Shown: positions 26,187 through 35,803, counted from the first letter of the stretch. The stretch: DNA of 64,000 nt from CAYFLR01 sp964343805 (GCA_964343805.1 CAYFLR010000014.1:42066-106065), one strand, 5' to 3'. Made by a program: numbers and translations. Notes: generated by a model from the sequence alone, not told the origin.

Positions 26187-28763
26187 ATGGCTCTTAAAAA
26201 ACGCTTTCAACCCAAAAAGGTAGAAATAAAATCAAAAGAGGAAAAAAACAGGCCACGCAATGCAAAATTGGCAGTCGTCAAAGCACCGACCGTTAGCCTA
26301 GATATAGATGATGAGGGAGATCAGGACTCTTTTAAAAGAAAGCTTCTTTGCTATCGTAAGATGAATGAACTCTATATGGATGAAAAGCTCAATCTGTATA
26401 ACAGTATGAAGGGAATTTTAGAAATTGCCTGCATGGCGGTGAATGCTGAGGGAGGATCTCTTTGGATTTATGAGGAGGAAACCCATCATAACACCTGTAA
26501 AGTGGCCATAGGTGCGCCTGGTTTAGAGGGGGTTTCCATTCCCGCTTCCAAAGGAATAGTGGGTTGGGCTTATGAGAAAAAAGTATCAACTTTAGTTGCT
26601 GACACCTCCACCGATGAACGCTTTTCAGATAAGGCGGATAAAGAAGCTAACTTTAAAACCCAGTCCATTATAGCGGCTCCTCTTCTCTACAATGCCGAAT
26701 GCATCGGAGTGATCGAGGTGGTGAATAAGAAGGGGGGGGATGGACATTTCACGGATTCTGACCGCTATTTTTTAGATGATATCTGTACACCCGCAGCTAT
26801 GCATATCAAAACCAATCGTATGTTGACCCATCAAACAGCTCTACTCAATCGAATGAAAACCTTTTCTGATCTGCATGAGAGTTTTAGCTCCACCATGGAT
26901 CTGAATAAACTGCTTTTAATGGTGCTCGGAAGGGCCATCAGTTTATTGGGGGCCGAGGTGGGGTCCATCTGGCTAGTGGATGACTCAGGAGAAGGAGTAG
27001 AGTGTCATGTGGCAGAGGGACCCACCAAGGATAAAGTCATTGGTCTGAAATTAAAAAATGGAGTGGGAATTGTGGGATGGGTGGTGGAAAACCAAAAGCC
27101 CATCATGGTAGAGGACTGTTCGAAAGATCCTCGTTTTTCCACTGCTGTGGATAAGAAAATTGATTTTGTAACTAAAACCATGCTCTGTGTGCCGCTCACT
27201 GTAAAAGGGGAGTGTTTGGGATCGATTCAAATCATCAATAAAAAAGGTTCCAACTCCTTTTTTAAAGTGGATGATCAAGATCTGCTCTGTCTCTTTGCCT
27301 CCAGTTCGGCTATGTATATTAAGAATGCTCGCCTCTTTACCGCTGAAAAGAGAGCCAATGAGCTATCTGCTCTGATTGAGATCAGTCAAGAGATCACCTC
27401 GACTCTCGATTTAGACGGGGTGCTCATGTCTATTGTCAATCTCTCTTCTAAAGTCATTCCTTACGATGATGCCTTTATCTCTTTTGAGATGAGAGGCAAA
27501 AAAGAGCAGTTTGAAATTCGGGCGCAAAGTGGGGTTGAAAAGGTAGAAGAGGAGGATGAGCAAGTTCAGGATGTAGAGAAATTACACAATATGATGATTT
27601 CCAAACAATTGGATGTGATTGAGATCACCAACAAAGAAGAACAAGCTGAGGACCTTAAAAAACTACCGGGTTTAGAAAAATATATGGAAGAGTATGAACT
27701 GAAGTCTTTTTGGATTCAATCGCTCTCTGATGATCAAGGGGCAGTAGGAATCCTTTCAATGGAATCGAATCAGGTCAATATGATTAACGATCAAAAAAGA
27801 GAACTCCTTCCCTTATTGGTTTCTCAATCTACGGTGGCACTTAGAAATGCAGAACTCTACAACACCATCCCTACGGGGGATATGCTCAAGAATGTTCAGC
27901 AAAACTTCATGCATAATTTAATGAATATTAAAGAGATCCCTCTCACCTCCTGGTTAAAATGGAGTGCCATCACAGCTGCGGTGGCTTGTGCTCTCATTTT
28001 TATTAAAGTTCCTTACAATGTTGATACAGATGTAGAGATCCTTTCCGTAGCCAATACCTACTATTCGAGCTCTCAGGGTAAGGTGGAAAAGATCTTGGTT
28101 AAAGAGGGACAACAGGTGGCAAAAGGGACCTTATTGGCCAAGTTGGATGTTTCGGATTTGGAACTGCAACTGAAGCAGAAGGAATTCCAAAAGCAGAAAG
28201 TGACCTCTGAGATGCTTAAACTGAGGGGGGAAAGAAAAATAGCCGATTATAAAATCAAAGAGCGAGAAATGCTTTCCCTGCAAACGGAGATTCAGCAGAC
28301 CAAAGAGAAAATTGATAGGGCCAATGTTTACGCCGAAGAGGCAGGTGTGGTGATGAGTGGTAGCTTAGATGATCTTATCGGGATGCCGGTGAATTTTGGA
28401 CAGGAGCTTTTTAAAATTGGTTCCAAAGAGCGTCTCTATGTTCAATACAAAATTCCTGAGCAAGATATTCTTTCTATAAAAACCGAGCAAGATATTAAGT
28501 TTAAAGTCTATAGTCATCCTACGGAAAGTTTTTCTGAGGGGATGAAGTTAGAGAGTGTCTCGGGGGAAGGAGTGCAACTTACTGAAACCGATGAGGCACG
28601 TTTTTACTTAGCTAGGGCCTTGGTGAATGCAAAAAATGGGAATAACCATCTGCTTCGTTCGGGTATGACCGGGCGGGGAAAAATCTATGCGGATAATAAA
28701 CCTCTCTACTACTTCCTCTTTAGTAAGGCTTATGCTTACTTGGTGATGGAAGTGCTTTTTTAG
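26187..28763 (+). CDS. Three GAF domains fused through a membrane helix to a HlyD-type periplasmic adaptor
   Basis: The 858-residue protein begins with a basic linker, then two clear GAF domains (about 65-215 and 225-385; both contain KGIVGWA or GVGIVGWV and end in KKG), and a third, divergent GAF (about 390-560). One membrane helix follows (about 590-610, SAITAAVACALIFIKV), then a HlyD/biotinyl-lipoyl domain (VEKILVKEGQQVAKGTLLAK), a helical hairpin (about 650-715) and a beta-barrel with LRSGMTGRGKI. Topology therefore puts GAF domains in the cytosol and the adaptor in the periplasm, where it would dock on the TolC encoded upstream. The GAF part could gate export in response to a small ligand or anchor a cytosolic partner. 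No ABC or RND pump is nearby. Confidence 0.9.
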   Translation: MALKKRFQPKKVEIKSKEEKNRPRNAKLAVVKAPTVSLDIDDEGDQDSFKRKLLCYRKMNELYMDEKLNLYNSMKGILEIACMAVNAEGGSLWIYEEETHHNTCKVAIGAPGLEGVSIPASKGIVGWAYEKKVSTLVADTSTDERFSDKADKEANFKTQSIIAAPLLYNAECIGVIEVVNKKGGDGHFTDSDRYFLDDICTPAAMHIKTNRMLTHQTALLNRMKTFSDLHESFSSTMDLNKLLLMVLGRAISLLGAEVGSIWLVDDSGEGVECHVAEGPTKDKVIGLKLKNGVGIVGWVVENQKPIMVEDCSKDPRFSTAVDKKIDFVTKTMLCVPLTVKGECLGSIQIINKKGSNSFFKVDDQDLLCLFASSSAMYIKNARLFTAEKRANELSALIEISQEITSTLDLDGVLMSIVNLSSKVIPYDDAFISFEMRGKKEQFEIRAQSGVEKVEEEDEQVQDVEKLHNMMISKQLDVIEITNKEEQAEDLKKLPGLEKYMEEYELKSFWIQSLSDDQGAVGILSMESNQVNMINDQKRELLPLLVSQSTVALRNAELYNTIPTGDMLKNVQQNFMHNLMNIKEIPLTSWLKWSAITAAVACALIFIKVPYNVDTDVEILSVANTYYSSSQGKVEKILVKEGQQVAKGTLLAKLDVSDLELQLKQKEFQKQKVTSEMLKLRGERKIADYKIKEREMLSLQTEIQQTKEKIDRANVYAEEAGVVMSGSLDDLIGMPVNFGQELFKIGSKERLYVQYKIPEQDILSIKTEQDIKFKVYSHPTESFSEGMKLESVSGEGVQLTETDEARFYLARALVNAKNGNNHLLRSGMTGRGKIYADNKPLYYFLFSKAYAYLVMEVLF

Positions 28764-29449
28764 CCGCATCCGGAGGTGGTTACTGTCGTTTTAGTAATAC
28801 CGCTCGAACCGGGAATATTAACCCAACTACAACTATTATTACCCCCTCCACTATAACCATGTTTAGTGCTCCAGCTATTTGAGCCTCCTTGGCTTTGTTG
28901 AATCGCTTGATAAATATTCCCTCGTAAGTAGGGATTAGCGGGAGAGTAAATATCACCTTGGCTATCTAAAATATAGTAACCAGCGGGGATTTGGATTTGA
29001 AAAAGACTCATTAAATACTGCAGTTCAAACTCTGTGATCTCTCTTTGATTAATGAAAACACCTGTATTCCCGTTAGAAGACTTTGGGTCTAATGCACCAT
29101 AATTATGACCCGGATAAATAAGGGTGGCCGCCCCTTCTCCCATGCGACCGATAAGCCCAGAATCTTTGTCGTACCAATAATTTCCTTTATCAAGGGCCAC
29201 ACCATAGAGATTATAAAACTCACTTAACTGGGAGGGCGTAAGAGTCTGGTTATTTATCAGAACATCACTGGTAGATGGCTCTTCAGTGAGTGGGGCCTTT
29301 TCCGCTTCTGGCAGGGGGGAGGAATGGAGATTGTTATTCCTATTTTCATTATTTAAGCGAGAACTTGAGCCAAAAGATGAATCATCATCGCAGCTGTTTA
29401 AAACAAGGATGAGAGTGATAAGAGTTAGACAAAAGATGGTGGTTTTCAT
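28760..29449 (-). CDS. Lipoprotein of unknown function
   Basis: This is a 229-residue predicted lipoprotein with lipobox LNSC (Cys about 20) after a hydrophobic leader. The start at 29449 is set by AAAGGAG five bases upstream; the frame begins ten codons earlier without support. A Ser/Asn-rich linker leads to a folded part with several Tyr-Gly motifs (YNLYGVALDKGNYWYDKDSG; PAGYYILDSQGDIYSP) and a glycine-rich end with three cysteines. The repeated YW/YY-D-x-x-G pattern hints at a small beta domain. It is convergent with, and overlaps by four bases, the GAF-HlyD gene. No family recognised. Confidence 0.7.
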   Translation of the reverse strand: MKTTIFCLTLITLILVLNSCDDDSSFGSSSRLNNENRNNNLHSSPLPEAEKAPLTEEPSTSDVLINNQTLTPSQLSEFYNLYGVALDKGNYWYDKDSGLIGRMGEGAATLIYPGHNYGALDPKSSNGNTGVFINQREITEFELQYLMSLFQIQIPAGYYILDSQGDIYSPANPYLRGNIYQAIQQSQGGSNSWSTKHGYSGGGNNSCSWVNIPGSSGITKTTVTTSGCG

Positions 29450-29541
29450 AGGGTCTCCTTTATAAGTATTTGGAGACATAACACACTTTATAAAACTTTA
29501 CCTTTTAATTATCTGATAAAAAGCTTTAAAATTAGAGAACT

Positions 29542-30957
29542 ATGAAAATAATTATAAAGATTTTATCACTGAGTTTAGTTGCTACTTTTCTATTACTAAT
29601 TGGTTGTGAAACCACTCTTGTTATTGAGGATCATCCTAGTAATCGCTGTCAATTAGTAAAAACAGAGATCCAACGATTTAACAAAGGCTTAGATTCTAAG
29701 CTGGTGGCTTTAAAATTTAAGAAGATCAGAAGCTCTCCCTTTATTTTTTATAGAGGGACTAATCATTTGTATTGGATGGATCTCTATCATCCAAGAGGAT
29801 TTTTAAAATCTAATGCGAATGGAATTTTGATAGATCAGAAGCTGTCAATCTTTGACAACGAAAAAACCAGAACATGGTTGCAAGCAGATATGCATGTTCA
29901 TAACTTTGGTTTTTGGCAGAATAGAGATGGGAATGTGGTATTTGATTTGAACGATTTCGATGAAGTGGTGGTGGGTCCCTACTTTGGTGATTTATTGAGA
30001 CTAGCAGCCAGTATTTATCTGGTGGAATTTAACTTTGAAATTGGAGAAAAGAAACTAAAAAAAGTCGCATCCCAACTTGCTCATTCCTACTTAAAAGAGG
30101 TGGTAAAACAAAAGAGACCGAAACCAGGGACCACCATTTTCGATAGAGATCACTATCTCTTTCATCAAAATCCTAAGAAAAATATTCTAGGCAAATTTCT
30201 TAAAAAGCTTTCTAAGAAAAAGAACCTCTATAAAAAGACCCTGGATAAATACACTGGAATAAGCAAGGATGGGGCTAGAGAGTTTAAAAAGGGAAAGAAC
30301 TCTTCTTTTAGATCTCTTCCTAATCCTATAGTCACAGAGCTGAAAGCAGGGTTAAACTCTGGCTACCTTTTAAGTCTAAAGAAAAAGCCCAAAGAGTTTA
30401 AAGTTCTGGAAATTGTGGAAAAGCTAGGGTCGGGAACCGGGTCGATTGGTATGAGAAGGTTTTACGCATTAATAAGCATGAAATCCTCTTCCAAAGAAGA
30501 TAGCTATGTTATTTTAGTGATCAAGCAGCAAGCCAACCAGCCCACTCCCTCCTTCTTTATAAAAGATTCAAGTCAATTCAAAACCAGCGGTGAGCGGGTG
30601 TCTAAAGGGTTACAAGGTTTAATTCATCGAGGTAGCAGGTGGTCGGGCTTTTTTACTGCCTTAGTTAATGGAAGCCGTCTTAATTTTTCAGTCATTGATC
30701 GCACTCCTTATGAAAAAAGTTTTGCTCTTGAGAAACTGGCTAAAAGCAAAGGTGAATTGCTTGTTTTAGCAGATATTTGGGGCAGAGTTTTAGCCATGGC
30801 CCATAGCCGAGCTAATGATAGCCATTTTAATAAGACCTTCGCAAAATTAGTCAAAAACCGCGAAAAAGATTTCGTAGCTGCCGTGACCCTTTTTGCCGCA
30901 TCCTATTCTAAGCAGGTCAAAGAAGATTGGAGATATTTTATATCCGATTGCCAGTAA
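29542..30957 (+). CDS. DUF2252-family protein with lipoprotein signal
   Basis: This 471-residue protein matches the DUF2252 family by eye: FYRGTNHLYWMDL, then QADMHVHNFGFW, FDLNDFDEVVVGPYFGDLLR, and a C-terminal DIWGRVLAMAHSRA. The pattern recalls aminoglycoside-phosphotransferase-like folds (the H-x-x-N and D-F-D motifs). Family members are usually cytosolic. This one starts with a hydrophobic leader and LLIGC lipobox, so it appears to be attached to a membrane outside the cytosol, which is odd for a kinase-like fold needing ATP. The ribosome site is weak (AGAGAA). Confidence 0.82.
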   Translation: MKIIIKILSLSLVATFLLLIGCETTLVIEDHPSNRCQLVKTEIQRFNKGLDSKLVALKFKKIRSSPFIFYRGTNHLYWMDLYHPRGFLKSNANGILIDQKLSIFDNEKTRTWLQADMHVHNFGFWQNRDGNVVFDLNDFDEVVVGPYFGDLLRLAASIYLVEFNFEIGEKKLKKVASQLAHSYLKEVVKQKRPKPGTTIFDRDHYLFHQNPKKNILGKFLKKLSKKKNLYKKTLDKYTGISKDGAREFKKGKNSSFRSLPNPIVTELKAGLNSGYLLSLKKKPKEFKVLEIVEKLGSGTGSIGMRRFYALISMKSSSKEDSYVILVIKQQANQPTPSFFIKDSSQFKTSGERVSKGLQGLIHRGSRWSGFFTALVNGSRLNFSVIDRTPYEKSFALEKLAKSKGELLVLADIWGRVLAMAHSRANDSHFNKTFAKLVKNREKDFVAAVTLFAASYSKQVKEDWRYFISDCQ

Positions 30958-31128
30958 GTATTAAGTTTTTTAATCCAAATATTGCTTCAAATTAAAGTTA
31001 TCTTAATGTCTTAAAGAAACTGTAAAACCTCATTGACAAAACTGTTGCCATTAGCAATAGAAGGGGAGTGGAGTTGTGAAGGAAGTGAGATGGTTATTCA
31101 TACTGTAAATTAATAGTGAGTGATTAAA

Positions 31129-32334
31129 ATGGATAATAATGAAAGTAATTTTAACAATACTTCTGATCAGAAATCGACCCATAATCTGCAACAGTTTTTA
31201 AAACATTTGAGTCATGAAATCACAACTCCCATTAACTCTATCGTTAGTTTTGCCCAAAATTTATCTAAGTTGGAAAAAATAGATCAGAGGGAGAAATCCG
31301 AGTATTATGCACATATAAAGGATAGCAGCTCTTCTCTTATAAAGATTATTGAAAATCTGAGAACATATTGCGTCATATCATCACATGGCACTCCTAATCA
31401 GGATATTATTTTCTGTTTAAGTGATCTCTTACGTCAAACCATAGAAGTATTATCGGTTCAGATCGCCTCTAAACAAATAAATGTCTCTACTTATATCTCT
31501 GAAGATTTTCCTCATCACCTTCGAGGAGACCAACATAAGTTCAAACAGATACTAATCAATTTACTGGATAACGCTATTAAATACTCTTTAGTTAACAGTC
31601 ATATTTCCATATATCTTAAATCTCGTACCCTAAAAAAGAGCGAGATGACCAAGGATGATCTTAACCATATCCATGTCTCTATATGTGATGATGGCCAAGG
31701 TATAGCCCAAGACAAAATGCAAAACATTATGGTTTTCCCATTTGAAAGAGAGGGAAGCGATCCAATTAGTCCAGATGGTATGGGGCTAGGTTTACCCATT
31801 GCCAATAGTTTGATTCAAGAAATGGGAGGTCAATTAGCACTTGACTCAGAAGTGGAAATCGGTACCACGGCATCTTTTACTATCTATCTTAAGTCTGTTA
31901 AATCTGCATTCTCATCAAACTCAGCTCCCTATTTACATAATAATGTTCTTGATTATAAAGATTTAAATATTCTTATTGCTGAAGATGATAAGAATAATCA
32001 AATTCTCATGAAAGAACTATTTGAACAATTGGGATGTGAATTTTACCTAGTTACGGATGGGTATGAGGCGATCAATGAGTTATTAAGAAAGCCATATGAC
32101 CTCATCTTAATGGATATCAGTATGCCAAAACTTAATGGATTGGAAGCAGCAAAACAAATTAGATCTTTAAATATAACCACCCCTATTATTGGTTTGAGCG
32201 GTTATTCCCAGGGAGGAGTAGAGGAAACAGTTAGAAAAAGTGGATTCAACGATTTTCTGTTAAAACCCTTCAAGATGGAACACCTCAAAAAGTTAATAAT
32301 AGATCATACTCTTCAAAGTAAAACTATCCACTAA
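31129..32334 (+). CDS. Cytosolic hybrid histidine kinase with C-terminal receiver
   Basis: This 401-residue kinase has no membrane segment or PAS domain. It starts almost directly with HisKA (FLKHLSHEITTPINSIVSFA), then the ATPase domain (INLLDNAIKYS, CDDGQGIA, MGLGLPIANSL), and a receiver (IAEDDKNNQ; LILMDISMPKLNG; LLKPFKMEHL). It must take its signal from another protein or as a phosphorelay intermediate. The start is ATG 31129, or GTG 31120 three codons earlier. The preceding 170 bases contain no other gene. Confidence 0.88.
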   Translation: MDNNESNFNNTSDQKSTHNLQQFLKHLSHEITTPINSIVSFAQNLSKLEKIDQREKSEYYAHIKDSSSSLIKIIENLRTYCVISSHGTPNQDIIFCLSDLLRQTIEVLSVQIASKQINVSTYISEDFPHHLRGDQHKFKQILINLLDNAIKYSLVNSHISIYLKSRTLKKSEMTKDDLNHIHVSICDDGQGIAQDKMQNIMVFPFEREGSDPISPDGMGLGLPIANSLIQEMGGQLALDSEVEIGTTASFTIYLKSVKSAFSSNSAPYLHNNVLDYKDLNILIAEDDKNNQILMKELFEQLGCEFYLVTDGYEAINELLRKPYDLILMDISMPKLNGLEAAKQIRSLNITTPIIGLSGYSQGGVEETVRKSGFNDFLLKPFKMEHLKKLIIDHTLQSKTIH

Positions 32335-32552
32335 GTTTCAACCATTCCCCCCGAACAGAACTGTGAACCTAATTTCTTGTAAAAATACTAAGGGGAAATC
32401 TTAGGGTGAGATCTGAGATAGATGGGGCCAATGGGTTAGGAAGAACCTGAAGATACACAATTTATTCACTTTACAGGTTAATGATATTTAGTGTAGATCA
32501 TTTACTATTAATTTTTTAGAAAATGATAAAATTTTGATTAAAGGAGAGTAAA

Positions 32553-33719
32553 TTGAATAGTAAAGCCGTTTTAATTCCCATTATCAGTTTATTTATTACC
32601 ATTCCACTTTTAGCAGAAGAAGTTCTTTTTAGGTGCAACACCTCTTATCAGGGAAAGCTTGTTCCCACCCAAGTGGTAATAAATAAAGATTACAACAGTG
32701 TTAACCTGCGAGTGAATGACCCGAATTTCTCAGAAAAGATTTATGGCTGGGTTCCCTATGACCAAGGAACTGTCGTAGAAAATAATGCCAATACCTTCTA
32801 TCTCCACAAAAAAAGAGGAACTTTACCTGCTCCCAGGCGCTATCAGATAATACAAATTGATCGAGAGAGCGGCAAAGGCCGGTTTAAATACTATGAATCC
32901 TTTTCCGGTGGGCAAATTAACCGCAAGTTTTCCCTTAACTCCTGTGTAGCTGTAGATGAAAAGTTAGAAGCCATTAAAGATAATATTTATAAAAACCCTT
33001 ATACCTATACCCCCTCGTTAGATCAGCCTAGTGATGTATTAACCGCAGCCCTCCGGTCAGATGAGAAGAAATTAAAAACTCTTTTAAATCAAGGAATCGA
33101 TCCTAACTTCCAAGATTTTCGATCCCAAAGCCACCCTGGTTGGAGTGCAATACATGTGGGTGCTTGGTATGGAAATTACCAAATTACGAACGCTCTCTTA
33201 GCAGTAGGAGCTAAAACGGATCTCCAAAATCGAAAAGGGACCACCCCTCTTCATTATGCGGCTGATAATCGTCGAGTCCAACTGGTCAAAGACCTCCTCA
33301 ATGCAGGGGCCAATGTTCATCTGACCAACAATTTGCAGCAAACACCTCTTTTTGTGGCTGATTATCATGAGGTGGTTGATTTATTATTAGCTGCAGGTGC
33401 TAATCCTAATAGGATCTCGCAAGGAGAGGTGAGCTATGCTTTCGATACCTTTGACAATTTGGAAATGACTCCTTTAATGAAAGTGACTGATAATTGTAGA
33501 AAAGATCTAATAAAAGCTCTTCTTCGTAGTAGCTCTATTGAGGTTAACCTCCAAAATCAAAATGGTCGTACAGCTCTTCATTTTGCAGCAGCTTATGGTT
33601 GTAGAGAGGGTATTATTGATCTCCTTGCTGCAGGTGCTGATAAGAGCAGTTTAGATAAATTTGGGAAATTGCCTATTGATTATGCGAAGTATGAGTCGAT
33701 CAAAACTCTTCTAAAATAA
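32553..33719 (+). CDS. Secreted ankyrin-repeat protein
   Basis: The 388-residue protein starts at TTG 32553 behind AAGGAG and opens with a signal peptide (about 21 residues, ending FITIPLLAEE). Residues about 22-140 form a beta-rich N-terminal domain with two cysteines (FRCNTS; LNSCVAV). From about 165 to the end there are five or six ankyrin repeats, e.g. HVGAWYGNYQITNALLAVGA and TPLHYAADNRRVQLVKDLL. Ankyrin repeats bind other proteins; here they are predicted in the periplasm or outside the cell. The N-terminal domain has no family I can name. Confidence 0.85.
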   Translation: MNSKAVLIPIISLFITIPLLAEEVLFRCNTSYQGKLVPTQVVINKDYNSVNLRVNDPNFSEKIYGWVPYDQGTVVENNANTFYLHKKRGTLPAPRRYQIIQIDRESGKGRFKYYESFSGGQINRKFSLNSCVAVDEKLEAIKDNIYKNPYTYTPSLDQPSDVLTAALRSDEKKLKTLLNQGIDPNFQDFRSQSHPGWSAIHVGAWYGNYQITNALLAVGAKTDLQNRKGTTPLHYAADNRRVQLVKDLLNAGANVHLTNNLQQTPLFVADYHEVVDLLLAAGANPNRISQGEVSYAFDTFDNLEMTPLMKVTDNCRKDLIKALLRSSSIEVNLQNQNGRTALHFAAAYGCREGIIDLLAAGADKSSLDKFGKLPIDYAKYESIKTLLK

Positions 33720-33732
33720 AGTCCACTCAGAC

Positions 33733-33776
33733 ACTGGAGAAAATGGATTCTACTTCTTTATAATCTTTTCTCCAGT
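33733..33776. repeat. Inverted repeat after the ankyrin gene
   Basis: ACTGGAGAAAA (33733-33743) pairs perfectly with TTTTCTCCAGT (33766-33776) around a 22-base loop, 14 bases past the ankyrin stop. No T-tract follows on either strand, so it is a 3' stabilising hairpin rather than a classic terminator. Confidence 0.6.
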
Positions 33777-33892
33777 AAAAAAGTAGATGGCTCTGCTCCT
33801 GCCGTAAGCTAAAGAAAGCGTATCAAGTGAATCAATATTGCCCCTCTTGTAAATATACTGTAATTAGCTCTTTGGATGATCTCCAAAATTAA
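33777..33892 (+). pseudogene. Possible remnant of a small zinc-ribbon gene
   Basis: One frame here reads about 37 codons without a stop, ending at TAA 33890-33892. It contains WLCSCRKLKKAYQVNQYCPS followed by C-K, i.e. a C-x-C and C-x-x-C pair spaced like a zinc ribbon. No ATG, GTG or TTG precedes the first pair in frame. It could be a degraded gene end or chance. The rest of the 302-base interval 33720-34021 holds the inverted repeat and a terminator only. Confidence 0.25.
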
Positions 33893-33960
33893 TTTAGTAG
33901 GGATAAAAATAGGCCATTACTAGCAGAAGTGTTGGAATTTATTAGTGGGATAGAAACAGA

Positions 33961-34000
33961 AAAACAAAGGCCCTTGTTTGAGAAAACAAGGGCCTTTGTA
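33961..34000 (-). terminator. Terminator of the Na/Pi symporter gene
   Basis: ACAAAGGCCCTTGTTT pairs with AAACAAGGGCCTTTGT across a four-base loop. On the minus strand the stem is followed by a T-rich run, so it terminates the gene ending at 34022; it may also stop plus-strand transcripts. Confidence 0.88.
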
Positions 34001-34021
34001 TTAAGATTTAATAATCAAGAA

Positions 34022-35803
34022 TTAGGAATAACTCTTCTTGGTGTGGAAGAATTCAGGATCAATATTGGGGTAATTCATGATGGTTTTTGCCATATTACCA
34101 ATGAGGAAATTGACCTGCTTAAGAAGGTCCATAACCTCCATGTGAACTTCGTGAGTTCTTACAGATTCATCTCTTTCTTGTCTTACTCTTTCGATATGAC
34201 GGAGACGGTAATTGCTCTCTAGATCTAAGTAGTTTTCCATTTTGAGAAGAACAGCTTCCGCTTTCATTGGATCTAACTCTTCTAATAGTGTCTTTAGACG
34301 ATTCACCTGTTTACAAACTTTTTGGTGATAAGTTTCAATTTCTTCTTTTCCTTCAGGGGAGAAATCCACTTTCAATGCTTGTTTCTTTTTAATTTGAGGG
34401 AGTAGGTTTTTCTGAATGATATCTCCGACACTCTCAATGTCTTTGATTACAGAAAGAAGACTGTAAACCTCTTTAGCTTGCTCATCACTCAGCTCTTGAC
34501 GACCTATATTGAAAAGGTATTTTGTAACGCTCTCTTCTAGGTAATCAATTTTCTTTTCATGCATCTCAATTCCTTCTACCAGAGTCAGCTGAGGATAAAT
34601 GGGATCCATCTGCTCATCTTTGTTAGTAAAAGGTAAAATAATAGAATCACACATACGGCCCATAATCTTAGCCATTCGAGAGATCTCAGCACGAGCTAAG
34701 TCGATAGCTAATGAAGGGCTAGTAATAATGCTTTCATCCAAGTGCCAAGTAGTAGGTACAACACCCTTTTCTCCCTGGACGTCAGGGTAAATGCGGAGAA
34801 TAAATTTAGCAGCCAATCCTAAGAAAGGAATGAAGAAGACACCCACACCGACGTTAAAGATGGTGTGACCGTTGGCAATCTGTCTTGCCACATCAGAACC
34901 AAAGGCTCCGGCTATTTTTTGAATGATCGCTACAAATCCTGGAATCCAGAAGATAAAGAGTAAAACACCACCAGTATTAAATAGGAAATGGGCAATCGCT
35001 ACACGTTTAGCTTCACGGGTTGCTCCAATACTTGCTAAACCAGCGGTGATACAGGTTCCGAGGTTGGCACCCATGATGAGAGGAATACCAGCTTCTAAGG
35101 TAATTAATTGCTGCTGAGCTAGTACAATTACGATACCTGTAAAAGCACTGGAGCTTTGAATAAGAGCAGTAAATATACTTCCCACCAATAATCCAAGTAC
35201 GGGGTTTTCTAAACCATGGAGTAGGTTAATGAACTCTTGATAACTACGAAGCGGCTTCATAGCATCACTCATAAGTTTCATGCCGAAAAAGAGGATACCA
35301 AAACCGAGAATAGCTTCACCGGTATTTTTCCAGCCGTCTTTTTTGGCCATCATCTGAATACCAAAACCCACAGCAATCATGAGTAAGGCATAATCGGTAA
35401 GTTTAAACGCTACCAATTGAGCAGTGATGGTGGTTCCGATGTTAGCACCTAAGATAACACCAAGAGATTGAACAAAGGTCATGAGTTCAGCTTGAACAAA
35501 GCTTACTAACATAACTGTGGTAGCACTACTGGACTGGATAACCATAGTTACAAAAGCACCAACTGCAACTGCAATGACGCTATTTTTAGTTAAGGCAGCA
35601 AGGATCGAGCGCATTTTTTGACCAGCGCCCTTTTTCATACCTTCACTCATTTTTTCCATTCCATAAAGGAAGAGTGCAAGTCCTCCCAAAAGACCAAAAA
35701 CGAGCCAAACCCACTTAATCTCTTTGGTTGCTCCACTGGCTCCAAAGCTAATAGCGGGGTAAATAAAAAAACTCAAACACAATAACCAAACATGTTTCAT
35801 CAT
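34022..35803 (-). CDS. Na+/phosphate cotransporter family protein with C-terminal PhoU-like domain
   Basis: The 593-residue protein starts with a hydrophobic leader, then two inverted sets of membrane helices carrying the paired QSSSA motifs of the NptA/YjbB family (VTMVIQSSSATTVML near residue 90 and FTALIQSSSAFTGIV near 215), each preceded or followed by GANLGT/GANIGT. From about residue 380 a cytosolic helical PhoU-like domain follows (HEKKIDYLEESVTKYLF; IKDIESVGDIIQKNLL). It probably exports or imports inorganic phosphate with sodium. The pst operon at 53 kb is the high-affinity counterpart. It is a single-gene unit with its own terminator. Confidence 0.92.
   Translation of the reverse strand: MMKHVWLLCLSFFIYPAISFGASGATKEIKWVWLVFGLLGGLALFLYGMEKMSEGMKKGAGQKMRSILAALTKNSVIAVAVGAFVTMVIQSSSATTVMLVSFVQAELMTFVQSLGVILGANIGTTITAQLVAFKLTDYALLMIAVGFGIQMMAKKDGWKNTGEAILGFGILFFGMKLMSDAMKPLRSYQEFINLLHGLENPVLGLLVGSIFTALIQSSSAFTGIVIVLAQQQLITLEAGIPLIMGANLGTCITAGLASIGATREAKRVAIAHFLFNTGGVLLFIFWIPGFVAIIQKIAGAFGSDVARQIANGHTIFNVGVGVFFIPFLGLAAKFILRIYPDVQGEKGVVPTTWHLDESIITSPSLAIDLARAEISRMAKIMGRMCDSIILPFTNKDEQMDPIYPQLTLVEGIEMHEKKIDYLEESVTKYLFNIGRQELSDEQAKEVYSLLSVIKDIESVGDIIQKNLLPQIKKKQALKVDFSPEGKEEIETYHQKVCKQVNRLKTLLEELDPMKAEAVLLKMENYLDLESNYRLRHIERVRQERDESVRTHEVHMEVMDLLKQVNFLIGNMAKTIMNYPNIDPEFFHTKKSYS

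Noticed and set aside
33929..34222. Small plus-strand ORF over the terminator
   Set aside because: It crosses a strong terminator hairpin and lies antisense to the C-terminus of the Na/Pi symporter gene.
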